A stretch of 64,000 nucleotides of DNA from Mesocentrotus franciscanus. Taxonomy: Eukaryota; Echinodermata; Echinoidea; Camarodonta; Strongylocentrotidae. Below the pieces are notes generated by a model, which was given only the letters and a program-made list of their open reading frames with translations, had not been told where the DNA came from and ran no database searches. Below are positions 12,701 to 21,399 of the stretch, in pieces. The DNA is taken from positions 1,200,495 through 1,264,494 of the forward strand of contig CP137666.1 of assembly GCA_037976565.1 (NCBI GenBank), in the 5' to 3' direction. Positions within the stretch are counted from its first letter, which is position 1. Each line of letters starts with the position of its first letter. Made by a program: the position numbers and the translations under genes.

Positions 12701-15634
12701 AGTGTTTAGACGGATTCACAATCCACAGCACCATCTACCCACACCAGTGTTTAGACGGATTCACAATCCAAAGCACCATCCACCAACACCAGTGTTTAGA
12801 CGGATTCACAATCCACAGCACCATCCACCCACACCAGTGTTTAGACGGATTCACAATCCACAGCACCATCTACCCACACCAGTGTTTAGACGGATTCACA
12901 ATCCACAGCACCATCTACCCACACCAGTGTTTAGACGGATTCACAATCCAAAGCACCATCTACCCACACCAGTGTTTAGACGGATTCACAATCCACAGCA
13001 CCATCTACCCACACCAGTGTTTAGACGGATTCACAATCCACAGCTCCATCTACCCACACCAGTGTTTAGACGATTTCACAATCCACAGCACCATCTACCC
13101 ACACCAGTGTTTAGACGGATTCACAATCCACAGCACCATCTACCCACACCAGTGTTTAGACGGATTCACAATCCACAGCACCATCTACCCACACCAGTGT
13201 TTAGACGGATTCACAATCCACAGCACCATCTACCCACACCAGTGTTTAGACGGATTCACAATCCACAGCTCCATCTACCCACACCAGTGTTTAGACGGAT
13301 TCACAATCCACAGCACCATCTACCCACACCAGTGTTTAGACGGATTCACAATCCACAGCACCATCTACCCACACCAGTGTTTAGACGGATTCACAATCCA
13401 CAGCACCATCTACCCACACCAGTGTTTAGACGGATTCACAATCCACAGCTCCATCTACCCACACCAGTGTTTAGACGGATTCACAATCCACAGCACCATC
13501 TACCCACACCAGTGTTTAGACGGATTCAGAATCCACAGCACCATCTTCCCACACCAGTGTTTAGACGGATTCACAATCCACAGCACCATCTACCCACACC
13601 AGTGTTTAGAAGGATTCACAATCCACAGCTCCATCTACCCACACCAGTGTTTAGACGGATTCACAATCCACAGCACCATCTACCCACACCAGTGTTTAGA
13701 CAGATTCACAATCCACAGCACCATCTACCCACAACAGTGTTTAGACGGATTCACAATCCACAGCACCATCTACCCACAGACAAAAATATCAGCCTTGGCT
13801 TTGTTATATAAATAGGGAACAATTAGATTTAATCAGAATTTTTGGTGGAGAAGGTTTGAATAGCTTAAATCCAGGATATAATTTTGTGCTGATTCCAAAA
13901 ATGTCTTATTGATCCTACTCACGACACTGGATAAAACTGACCATTATTGTCACTTTTGGTCAGGGGTAATTTTCGAAACATTATTATTATCCGCAAAAGA
14001 GACTTGTTGGGCCTATTCCATGTATTAAAACATGTGCCCTAATGCTAGAAAAAGTGGTCAAAATGACCCCCATCAAAACAATATGGTCATTTCGGTCAAA
14101 TGGTCAAATTTTTGGCCAAATGAGTTACAAAATATTATATTTTTTACCAAATAATAATTTATACCTTCTCAGCTATGATTTTCCCTCATTGAAAAGTGAA
14201 GGTTTCGTTATTGAATTAAAAAGTCTTTCTAACTAAAGCTTGGTGCATGATACATGTACAAGTTTGCCCGACGTCACATTATCAAGAATAGTCATGCTAA
14301 AAGGCATAGAATGGTGAAGTGTGACGTCATCAAAAATGTATTTTTGGAATTTCTCATTTTTGTCTTCATTTTCCGAAAGACCACCAAAAATAATCTCCAA
14401 ATGTCGAAAACCAATTGAATAGGTTAAGTATTGGTTGAGATATGACCATCTGAATAAAAAGATTGCCTATGGGAACTCAGTGTTATATTGCTCTGGTTCA
14501 TAACATTAGGAGATAAATAGAGTTCCTATAGGAAATCTATTTATTCAGATGGTCATATCTCGGCCAATACTTTACATATTCAATTGGTTTTCGACATTTG
14601 GACATTATTTTTGATGCTCTTTCAGAAAATGAAGAAAAAATTGAGAAAATCCAAAAATAGATTTTTATGACGTCACAGCTTCGGTACTCTATTACATCAT
14701 GCCAAGAATATCTTCATTTATATATCTCTTGTACACGTTCGTAATGAATATTGTACATTAAAAGGCAGGAATACATCTCATCTCTCACCATAGGCCTACC
14801 TACACTCATTCCTTGGGGTGAGGTTTCCATTAAATGATTACTGGTTATTTTACTTACAAAATAAGCTTGTGAAGAGATTAACAGTGTAAAATACATTCCA
14901 TTTAATACGAATGTAGGACTACTGCATGTGCTTTTGTACGGTAATTTGTAACAATTTCGCAATCCACTAATTTTGATGACATTTCATTCCATGCACCATA
15001 GATGATCATCTATAAATGGTAAACTTTATCAAACTTAATTAATTACTACAGCTTCACAACATTTACCATTGCATTTTAAAAAGGAAATTCGTTTAGCCTG
15101 CATTATTGCCTGTGTCCACTTGATTTAACACTAAAGGAAGATTCTGCTTTGGACTTTCAGTATTTACCCTTTCCACTTAAACCTACTTTCAAAAATAAAC
15201 ATTCCCATCAATCTGTCTATCATCACTAGAGTCATATCAAGAAATAACCTTTTAATGCCTGTAAGATTTTCCTTTTGAATTTAACAAATTATGAATTAAG
15301 ATCCAACCAACCAATCAACCAACCAACAAACAAACAAAAACACAGAGCTTACAGTACTTCACTTCTGAATATCCATAAATGTAAGCTCACCTTTGCATTT
15401 GGCACCAAGAGGCTTTGAGATGCCCTCTGCTAATATCAGCTCAAAGAAATTCCTCAAGAAGTTCTCCTCCCCTTCTCTCATTCCAACACCCTCCTTCCAC
15501 TCTTGAGTATCCCCAGGCTCTTTGACATCATGGGATCCCTTTATTGTACCTTCAAGATTACCATTGAGGAGGGAAGAGGCCTTTGCTTCAGAGGCCTCTG
15601 CTTTAGTGGCCTGGGGTGCAGTGTTGCTTTGCAT
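683..15634 (-). CDS. GAD/CSAD/GADL1-type acidic amino-acid decarboxylase, 5' eight coding exons (gene runs off the left edge)
   Basis: Pyridoxal-phosphate decarboxylase of the glutamate / cysteine-sulfinate / GADL1 group, a cytosolic enzyme producing GABA, hypotaurine/taurine or beta-alanine depending on paralogue. Eight minus-strand exons (15391-15634, 9942-10067, 9165-9255, 6371-6477, 3125-3240, 2271-2350, 1570-1624, 683-799) have consensus GT-AG borders, sum to 936 nt and join in frame at every junction to give 312 residues. Diagnostic motifs in order are [39 protein letters not shown] with [35 protein letters not shown] and WFHVD; the last Asp pairs with the PLP ring nitrogen. The NPHK lysine and the C-terminal half lie beyond base 1. 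FLGIGT, GRMIPE and DPLDEIAD lean towards GADL1/CSAD rather than GAD65/67 (inference from remembered family sequences). Intron 1 (5.3 kb) contains a giant minisatellite. Start: the first in-frame ATG at 15634; the frame is open upstream to 15760 without another ATG, so an upstream coding exon is possible. Confidence 0.93.
1089..1345 (+). mobile_element. tRNA-derived SINE
   Basis: A tRNA-like head has an A-box-like TCAGTCAGTAAAGCG near 1110 and a B-box-like CTTGAATCCAGTCCC near 1150. A non-tRNA body follows and ends in a CACATTAAGAAGCCAAATAA-type tail near 1310-1335. It lies in the intron between exons 7 and 8 of the decarboxylase gene, antisense to it. Confidence 0.55.
1570..1624 (-). CDS. Decarboxylase exon 7 (55 nt microexon-like)
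   Basis: Encodes [18 protein letters not shown], matching the family G+M.PE.LE..I segment. Acceptor ATTTTCCAG at 1625, donor AAT|GTAAGTACT at 1570. The first base completes an Asn codon begun in exon 6. Confidence 0.93.
2271..2350 (-). CDS. Decarboxylase exon 6
   Basis: Encodes [20 protein letters not shown] followed by KIETDK. The SHYS histidine is the residue that stacks on the PLP ring in this fold. Acceptor CCAACAG at 2351, donor AAAAA|GTGAGTGAT at 2271. 80 nt. No ORF long enough for a standard six-frame list exists here; the exon was found by expecting the SHYS segment between exons 5 and 7. Confidence 0.93.
3125..3240 (-). CDS. Decarboxylase exon 5
   Basis: Encodes [20 protein letters not shown] and continues to [10 protein letters not shown], the PLP phosphate-binding GGS.SNM.A.N.AR segment. 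Acceptor ATAATCAG at 3241, donor CAG|GTAAGTGG at 3125. 116 nt. Confidence 0.95.
3330..3440. repeat. AAC/AAT/GAT-rich simple repeat
   Basis: Runs of GATAATGATG, then AACAAC and AATAAT triplets. They translate only as poly-Asn/Asp and lie in the intron upstream of exon 5. Confidence 0.85.
3500..6370 (-). other. Decarboxylase intron 4, no further gene seen
   Basis: AT-rich intron between exons 5 and 4. Apart from the TATC/TGTC microsatellite at 4560-4780 there is no recognisable coding block or mobile element on either strand. Confidence 0.5.
4560..4780. repeat. (TATC)n/(TGTC)n microsatellite
   Basis: Alternating blocks of CTATCTATC, CTGTCTGTC and CAATCTATC over about 220 bp. All reading frames give Leu/Ser/Tyr/Ile/Cys periodicities, as expected for a tetranucleotide repeat. 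Confidence 0.95.
6371..6477 (-). CDS. Decarboxylase exon 4
   Basis: Encodes [20 protein letters not shown], then [16 protein letters not shown]. It fits the family TYEVAPVF and GIFSPGG motifs. Acceptor TTGTCCAG at 6478, donor CCAG|GTAAGACC at 6371. 107 nt. Confidence 0.95.
7035..7200 (+). mobile_element. tRNA-derived SINE fragment
   Basis: A-box-like TGATATAGTG near 7052 and B box GGGTTCAAATCCC near 7094 are followed by CCTTTGGCAAGATATTAATT. The same TTTGGCAAGATATTAA string appears on the minus strand at 27333-27350, so both probably belong to one SINE superfamily with a shared body. Confidence 0.55.
7598..7735. repeat. About 60-bp tandem repeat, 2-3 degenerate copies
   Basis: The phrase ACTCCAAAATACTAAAA with AAAATAAT.T.ATTACA recurs near 7603, 7661 and 7711 in diverging form. 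Confidence 0.5.
7918..8054. mobile_element. Short MITE-like inverted repeat
   Basis: Ends read CATAAAATACACTGAGAATA (7918-7937) and ATTTTCAGTGTATTTTATG (8036-8054), an imperfect terminal inverted repeat of about 18 bp around 100 bp of AT-rich sequence. No target duplication could be fixed. Confidence 0.4.
9165..9255 (-). CDS. Decarboxylase exon 3
   Basis: Encodes [20 protein letters not shown] followed by [11 protein letters not shown], the strongly conserved start of the PLP domain. Acceptor GGTTTAG at 9256, donor CA|GTATGTAC at 9165. 91 nt. Confidence 0.95.
9942..10067 (-). CDS. Decarboxylase exon 2
   Basis: Acceptor TTGTCCTCAG at 10068, donor A|GTAAGTTAG at 9942. It encodes [10 protein letters not shown] and then [15 protein letters not shown], matching the helical region before the HP.FFNQL motif in GAD/CSAD proteins. 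126 nt; one codon is split at each end and both resolve correctly. Confidence 0.92.
10201..12210. repeat. 45-bp minisatellite array 1 (44 full units plus a partial one)
   Basis: Units begin TTCACAATCCACAGCACCAT and end CACCAGTGTTTAGACGGA. The spacing is exactly 45 bp from 10201 to 12181 with no indel. Because 45 is a multiple of three and no stop occurs, two frames are open for 703 and 450 codons. Recurrent variants are CCA(C/A)AG, CAGC(A/T)CC, AC(C/G)ATC and an ACGATTTCAC unit at 11231. The array sits in intron 1 of the decarboxylase gene. Confidence 0.98.
12326..13779. repeat. 45-bp minisatellite array 2 (31 full units), partial duplicate of array 1
   Basis: Same 45-bp unit. The last unit starts at 13750 against 12181 in array 1. 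Both arrays are followed by a near-identical 116-bp unique segment (from 12211 and from 13780, ending GCTGATTCC), so array 2 plus spacer is a duplicated higher-order block offset by 1569 bp. The CGATTTCAC variant is 21 units from the end in array 1 but 15 units from the end in array 2, implying a six-unit indel. Confidence 0.97.
14285..14705. mobile_element. Foldback element (large imperfect hairpin)
   Basis: The segment 14321-14480 is the imperfect reverse complement of 14519-14675. Shared blocks include TGACGTCA, CGAAAACCAATTGAATA, GAGATATGACCATCTGAATA and CCTAT.GGAACTC. The loop is about 38 nt. There is no coding capacity, consistent with a foldback MITE in decarboxylase intron 1. Confidence 0.75.
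15391..15634 (-). CDS. Decarboxylase coding exon 1 (N-terminal region)
   Basis: Encodes 81 residues plus one base. A low-complexity Ala/Ser/Glu/Gly-rich stretch is followed by an [17 protein letters not shown] helix typical of the GAD-family N terminus. The donor is AAAG|GTGAGC at 15391. The frame is open upstream of the chosen ATG, and a weak possible acceptor (CTACAG at 15729) would extend the exon to 15728 as a spliced internal exon. Confidence 0.8.
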
Positions 15635-16366
15635 GATGGTGCTTCCGTCAGGCCCTATGGGTACTGTGCTAGAATATGGTCGTTGAGGCAGATTGAGAGG
15701 CAGATTGAAGAGTCCTCTTATGCACACACTGTAGCTCCTTATGCATAAAGAATCTGAATATTACACAATGAGAGTTCAAATAGATGGTAAATGGAAAAGT
15801 TAATTCAATCAATGACTTTTGAATCTATTCAATATGTTGCAAAAGTGATGTTTTTCATACCGAGTACATTTTTTATGAAGCATGAAGTTAATATAACTCT
15901 GTGAAGTAGTAGATTACGAACTCGTTTAGTGGATAGTAAATTCATGATTGACAGTATACATGTAGAAAGTGTATTGTTTTTAAAAAGCTCAACTAAATGA
16001 TAATAACATTTTCTTGTCAAAATTACCACCTGTGTCGACCAAACTTCTTTGTGCAAACTAACTCTGACCTGGTGATTTACATGCACAATGTAAGAATAAT
16101 CCACTGATCTGGAATAATAGCAGCCCTATAAACAATGCGCATCAAGTATTTTGATACACTTCAATTCATAAACTCCTACATAAAATGCTCTTATAATGCT
16201 GCTACTATGCACACTTTTTGTCAAAGCTGTTACTTCTTTTATTGAAATTAATATATGCAACATATGGCATTATTCATTATAACTTTTTTATTTACAATAA
16301 AATATGCAACATATGGCATTTTACTTTGTATGTCTTGTTGAAGAGACTACATGAGATCCCGCTCTT

Positions 16367-16378
16367 TGCGCATGCGCA
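16367..16378. promoter_or_regulatory. Candidate NRF-1 palindrome (TGCGCATGCGCA)
   Basis: A perfect TGCGCATGCGCA palindrome, the known NRF-1/alpha-Pal recognition core and a frequent CpG-promoter element. It lies about 730 bp upstream of the decarboxylase ATG. A plus-strand GT donor context (CAAACG|GTGAGTTC at 16462) downstream also allows a transcript running the other way. Promoter activity is inferred. Confidence 0.35.
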
Positions 16379-17119
16379 CATACCGGTAGTCCTTCTTCGC
16401 AGCTAAGGCTTATGAAAAGTAACTTTTCATTCCTCGACACTCTCATAAAATAAAGATCAAACTTCAAACGGTGAGTTCTCGCTTAATCTTTCTATTATTC
16501 ATCATAAATAATTTTTATAATCAACAGACATAAATAGCACACAATTTTAAATTTTAAGTCATTTATGATATAAATTTTTGTTCTAACAAAATGAAAGGGT
16601 CCAAATAAGCTACACCAGCGTTTTCCATTTTTTTTTAGTCATGGCAGCCTTTTAAGAAATACAAAGTTCACCCTAACCATAAGTTCATCAAGATTCAATT
16701 TGTATCACTCTGGCACTTGTCAGGCAAATTTGGGGCTAGGGGGCTGACTTTTGTGCCCGAATATTACTCAGAATTATTCTTAGTTATGAGCGAACAAAGC
16801 GAGTGTAAGTGTAACCCCCATCCTGTGGATTTTCCACGGGTCCTGCTAGTTATAGATTTTCACGTGAACTGGAAACACGTTTATGGTGGCGTCATTTATT
16901 AAAACGAGATTACAAATGGTTGTGCGTTTATATGCTTCCCCAGAAACCGTCTTTTTGGAGAAACGCCGATCCAAAACGCACCTTTTTGTGAGTTAACGAT
17001 CAGCGATTATGATCTGCGTTTATCGGTGATTCTACAAAAATGAGTGTTTTTAACTTTACGCGTATCAAAAGCCTCATTCTGGCCTGAAAAAATGAAGCAC
17101 AAACGCACCCAGCTAAGAG

Positions 17120-17167
17120 TAATTTCCGTCTCTTTCGTAGGCTAACAAACGAAAGAGACGGAAATTA
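17120..17167. repeat. Perfect 19-bp-arm hairpin
   Basis: TAATTTCCGTCTCTTTCGT (17120-17138) and its exact reverse complement (17149-17167) are separated by a 10-nt loop. No following T-tract suggests a terminator; this is a eukaryotic context. Confidence 0.85.
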
Positions 17168-17504
17168 TTGGTCTCCACTTGTGTGACTATGAGAGTGACC
17201 CCCCGGCCCCGGGGGGTGGACCGTGGACTTCCCCTTTAAAGCATGTTAAGTACTGATATAAAACTAAGACTTATGTAACACCAACATCAAGATCTAGGTA
17301 ATCCAACTCAAACCCTCAGCCCAGCAGCAATCGACCTCCCCGGCCCTGCCATCGCCATCGCAACGGGGCCGGTGGCGGTGCCGGGTGGGCGGAAGAGCTC
17401 AGTCGACGTCGGGTAACTTTATACCCGCTATACAGCTCAAGCGCAGGCAGCACCGACTTGTGCCCGCTGCCGGGCGTTACGACTCAACAGAGCTCCACCG
17501 GCCC

Positions 17505-17543
17505 TAACTCCGGGGAGCTCCGACGCCGAGCTCCCCGGAGTTA
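17505..17543. repeat. GC-rich 16-bp-arm hairpin
   Basis: TAACTCCGGGGAGCTC and its exact complement flank a 7-nt loop (CGACGCC) within the GC-rich island. Confidence 0.85.
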
Positions 17544-18408
17544 CACCGGCCCGGGCCACCGGAGTGGCGGAGTTGTTAAGGGGCAATGGTACCTGGTAGG
17601 CTAAGCTAAGCCAACTAGCTGCGACATTCAATTGTAATAGTTGTTAACAGAAGGTTAATGCAAATATTGTGAATATTTCCACAGACTTACAGTGTAATTT
17701 CGCCATGACTTTACAGAGTATGGGTGATACTGATAGCACTCACGGTCAACCATACTGAACGAACGGGTAGAATTCATCGTACTATTAATTGTATTGGTGC
17801 TTCATCGCATCATGTTCACATATTCTATCGACTATATCTAGATCTAGCATTTAAAACGATACCATGTATGTGTATAATACGTGCGCGCGTGCGCTCACGT
17901 ATGGTGGTATTTAATTGTCTTAATAATAATTATTGTCAATTAATTAATCACTAATAACAAGTCATAATAATTATGTATGCCATGTATGCAATGTGAACAA
18001 ATGGTTTAGATGGAACTAACTAACTTCCAATTGCCTTCTCGACTTAAAACGATTGCGTGCAAATCTATAGACAAGACAAGGGTTTTTTAATATTTTTAAT
18101 ATTTTTTAAAATTATTTGTTGTACCATCTATCTATGTCCCATATAGCTTTGAATAGACTGGTTTACTTACATATTCAAAGTTATGAAAGTTTTTCCTGCA
18201 TGGGGAGCTAGAGACGAGTTATTCAGTTAAACTGTTATAATAATGCAGGGGTGGAGCGACTTCCAAAGTGGGGGGGGGGGGCAACAAAAAAGCTTTCTGG
18301 ATAAAAAGGGCACCTACAGACGTAGGTACTTGTAAATACTCTCACAAGTCTGGGTATCCAGGACCAGGCTCTCAAATGGTTTGAATCTTATCTTTCATGC
18401 CATTCACA

Positions 18409-19190
18409 CAAGCGCGTAGCCAGGATTTTATTTTAGGGGGGGGCGGAGTGAGCACGCGAAGCGTGCGAAGCGCGCTCCCTAGGGGTGGTGCAGGGAGGGG
18501 GGAGTTTCCCCGTTTTCCCCAGTTTTGACGTTTCATTAGAGAAAGAAGCCGATTTGTTGTACCGTTCTCGGCTCTTAATCCTTGTCTGAATTCAGTTTCC
18601 CCGGCCTCCCGCGCGAAGCTTTGACGTTTCATTAAATTATTTAGAGAAAGAAGCCGATTCGTTGTACCGTTCTCAGCTCTTAATCCTTGTCTGAATTCAG
18701 TTTCCCCGCGCAAAGCGCGGAAGCTTTGACTTTTCATTAAATTATTAGAGAAAGAAGACGATTCGTTGTACCGTTCTCGACCCTTAATCCTTGTCTGAAT
18801 TCAGTCCCCTCTCCGCGCGAAGCGCGGAAGCTTTGACTTTTCATTAAATTATTAGAGAAAGAAGACGATTCGTTGTACCGTTCTCGACCCTTAATCCTTA
18901 TCTGAATTCAGTCCCCCCTCCGCGAAGCGCGGAAGCTTTGACGTTTCATTAAATTATTAGAGCAAAGAAGACGATTCGTTGTAGACTATACCGTTCTCGA
19001 CTCTTAATCCTTCTCCCGCGTGAAGCGCGGGAGCTGTTCATTAAATTATTAGAGAAGATGACGATTCGTTGTACCGTGTTCCTTTTTCTTCCTACGTCCT
19101 CTTCCATTTTTCTCTTCTCTTTCTTTTTTTTTTTTTTTTTGCCAGCGTTTTTGGGGGCGACCGCCCCCCCCCCCCCTGGCTACGCGCCTG
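18409..19190. mobile_element. hAT-like non-autonomous element with perfect 8-bp TSD
   Basis: Left end CAAGCGCGTAGCCAGG, right end CCTGGCTACGCGCCTG (one mismatch as an inverted repeat). Both sides carry CATTCACA (18401-18408 and 19191-19198). The interior is about five tandem copies of a roughly 115-bp unit containing TTTGACGTTTCATTA, TTGTACCGTTCTCG and CGCGAAGCGCGGAAG. It has no ORF of interest and is inserted inside LINE RT coding sequence. Confidence 0.85.
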
Positions 19191-20224
19191 CATTCACAGT
19201 CTGTCCTTTTGAATGGTTTCACATCCTCCCCCAGGCCACTTGACTGTGGAGTATCCCAAAGCTCTGTGGGCGGGCCCACCTTATTTTCAATTTATCTAAC
19301 TGGTCTCAGAAATGTTTTTCAACGTTCACTATCATTTTATATGCAGATGACATACACATTTATGTTTCTTTTCCGCCGCATCAAATTCAAGCTTCCCAAA
19401 CCTTGCGCAAATTAGAAAATTTAGAAAATTGCATCGCTGATATTGACGCCTGGATGAAGTCACATTCTTTGCTATTAAATCACAGTAAATGCGAAGTCAT
19501 TCTTTTCGGCTCAAAATCTCAGTTGAACCAATTAAATATAGACTCCATTTCTATTTCCGGTAACACCGTTCCTTTATCAAATTCATGTCGCGATCTTGGC
19601 GTCATTCTTGATTCTCAAATGTCTATGTCTAAACAAATCACCATCATTTCCAGATCAGTTCGCTGTCAATTGCGCAATATTGGCTTCATACGGAAATATC
19701 TTACTCGTTCGGCAACAGAGAAACTTGTTCATTTACTTATTTCTTCACGTCTGAACTTCAGCAACAGTCTACTCTATAATTTACCAAATTCACAAATTGC
19801 ACATTTACAAAAATTACAAAACGCAGCTGCACGCATCATTTTCTCTGACAAGCAAACGTAGTCACATTACACCTATCTTACAAAATCTCCATTGGTTGCC
19901 CGTAAAGGAACGTATAATCTTCAAAATCCTTCTTTTAGTTCATCAAATCATGAACAGAACAGCTCCTGAATACAACCAGTCTTTAGTTCACCTCTACTAA
20001 CCTACACGTACCCTCCGATCCTCCAACTCTGGTCTTCTACACATACCGCTTTCAAAGAAATCTTAGGGGGGAACGAGCTCATGCTCATACCGGACCAGCC
20101 CAGCCCTGTGGAATTCACTTCCACATGAGCTGAAGATCTCTGATTCTTCAACGTGACCTTAAATCCCATTTGTTCAATTTTTGAGTTTTTAAGACAGACA
20201 TTCATTCATTCTTTCATTTTTTAA

Positions 20225-20400
20225 ATTTTCTTTCTTTATTTTATTTATTTATTTATTGGTATATAATGATCTACCAGCAGCACAAGGCTGAAAGGGTCAA
20301 TTTACAAAGGTACAGTAATTAATATAAATATACATGTACAATAGTATTACAAAACATAGTAAATAAATCTTATGTAAATGTACACGATTCTTCGTCATGA
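20225..20400 (-). mobile_element. Inverted LINE/SINE 3'-end fragment
   Basis: On the minus strand it ends in AATAAATAAATAAAT-type sequence after AATTGACCCTTTCAGCCTTG, resembling other LINE tails in the window (26000-26160). It interrupts the plus-strand LINE 3' UTR. Confidence 0.4.
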
Positions 20401-20519
20401 TGTAATGTGTTCCCTAATATTTTGATGCGCCTTGAGCATTTAATTAAAATGGATAATGGCGCAATTTAAATCTCATGTATTATTATTATTACAAGAAGGA
20501 TAAAGAGCTTTTATTAAAA

Positions 20520-21110
20520 AGGAAAAATCAGAGTACTTGCCAGGAGGGAAACGGGGCACTTATCTGAAGTGAAAAGGAGTAACTTCTTGTACCTGAAAAG
20601 GGTCATTTATATACCAGAAATGAAAAGGGACACATTTCGTAGGTGAAAAGGGACATTTATGAGAAGGGGAAAGATTTTTTTTTAATGGGGGCACTTATTA
20701 TAAAGAAAAGGGGCACTTATTAGAAAGGAAAAGGGGCACGTGTGAACATAAAAGATGCGCTTATCTGAGTAAAACACGAGTAGATATTAAAAGGAGAAGG
20801 GTTACTTCTTACAAAGGAAAAGGGGTACTTGTCAAAGTAAAAAGGGCACCTCTCGTACTTGAAAAGGGGGCAATTTCTAGAGATTAAAAAGGGCACTTAT
20901 GAGAATGGAAAATGGACATTTATTGCAAAGGAAGATAGGAACTTGTCGAAGAAAAAGGGGCACGTGTCAAAATCAAAGGGGCACTTATAAGAGGTGAAAA
21001 GGGGAAGAGACACTTTTAAAAAGTAATAGGGGCACTTGTCAAATTAAAAGGGGCACTTTTCCTATGTAAAAGGGGCATTTTGGGGTACTTGAAAGTGGGG
21101 GCACTGTACC
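20520..21110. repeat. Degenerate AAAAGGGGCACTT(AT) array
   Basis: About 15-20 loosely spaced (25-45 bp) repetitions of AAAAGGGGCACTT and variants. It belongs to the interior of the 18246-21139 element. Confidence 0.75.
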
Positions 21111-21399
21111 CCCTGCTCTCCTCGCGAGCGCCGCTTCTGTTATAATGAAGGAATTACAATACCTGGAATACAGTCTGAATATATTACTTGTTGCTACGTC
21201 GGGCAAGCCTCAGGCAAGCTTTCATGTCGTCCAGAACAACCTTTATTTATGCATAGAATTTGAATGTGTTAGTAAACCGGTCTATTCAAAGCTATTCTTC
21301 CCAAACCGCTGTAGCTGTAATATAGTATCATCATTATGCTCCCTCTAACACCCCATTATCTCTGTCTCTCTCTCTCTCTTTCTTGTTGGACGAACGCGA

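Larger units (their letters stand above)
16450..18140. other. Intergenic stretch with a GC-rich patch and two hairpins, no gene recognised
   Basis: AT-rich ends surround a GC-rich island at about 17190-17570. Two perfect hairpins lie at 17120-17167 and 17505-17543. No reading frame matches a known protein family. Confidence 0.5.
18325..20490 (+). pseudogene. CR1/L2-type LINE fragment (RT to 3' end), interrupted
   Basis: Plus-strand polymerase remnant. QDQALKWFESYLS is encoded near 18340-18400 and continues after the inserted 18409-19190 element with SVLLNGFTSSPRPLDCGV, then YADDIHIYVSFP (RT catalytic box, near 19338) and the thumb region in the 19403-19861 frame (KCEVILFGSK, CRDLGVILDSQM, LQNAAARIIF). 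The frame shifts between 19250 and 19340. The 3' end carries a GCGCCTTGAGCA...GGCGCAATTTAAAT motif and an ATT-rich tail near 20480, typical of LINE 3' UTRs. The 5' part is missing. Confidence 0.8.
18246..21139. mobile_element. hAT-like element, split by a LINE insertion
   Basis: Starts CAGGGGTGGAGCGA and ends TCGCGAGCGCCGCTTCTG. Flanks TAATAATG (18238-18245) and TTATAATG (21140-21147) match at 7 of 8 positions, as expected for an 8-bp hAT target duplication. Internally it carries many degenerate AAAAGGGGCACTT units at about 18300 and 20520-21110; the LINE at 18325-20490 interrupts this array. No transposase is visible. Confidence 0.6.
18148..21305. repeat. Outer inverted repeat flanking the nested transposon block
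   Basis: The segment at 18148-18185 (CTTTGAATAGACTGGTTTAC) recurs inverted at 21262-21300 (GTAAACCGGTCTATTCAAAG on the plus strand), with about 35-45 bp of similar arm. It may mark an older foldback element into which the 18246-21139 element inserted. Confidence 0.5.

Noticed and set aside
10201..13779. CRISPR array or repeat-protein gene
   Set aside because: The repeats are contiguous with no spacers, the genome is eukaryotic, and unit variants are nonsynonymous in both open frames; it is an intronic minisatellite.
15503..15748. Plus-strand open frame opposite decarboxylase exon 1
   Set aside because: Antisense shadow of a coding exon with no independent support.
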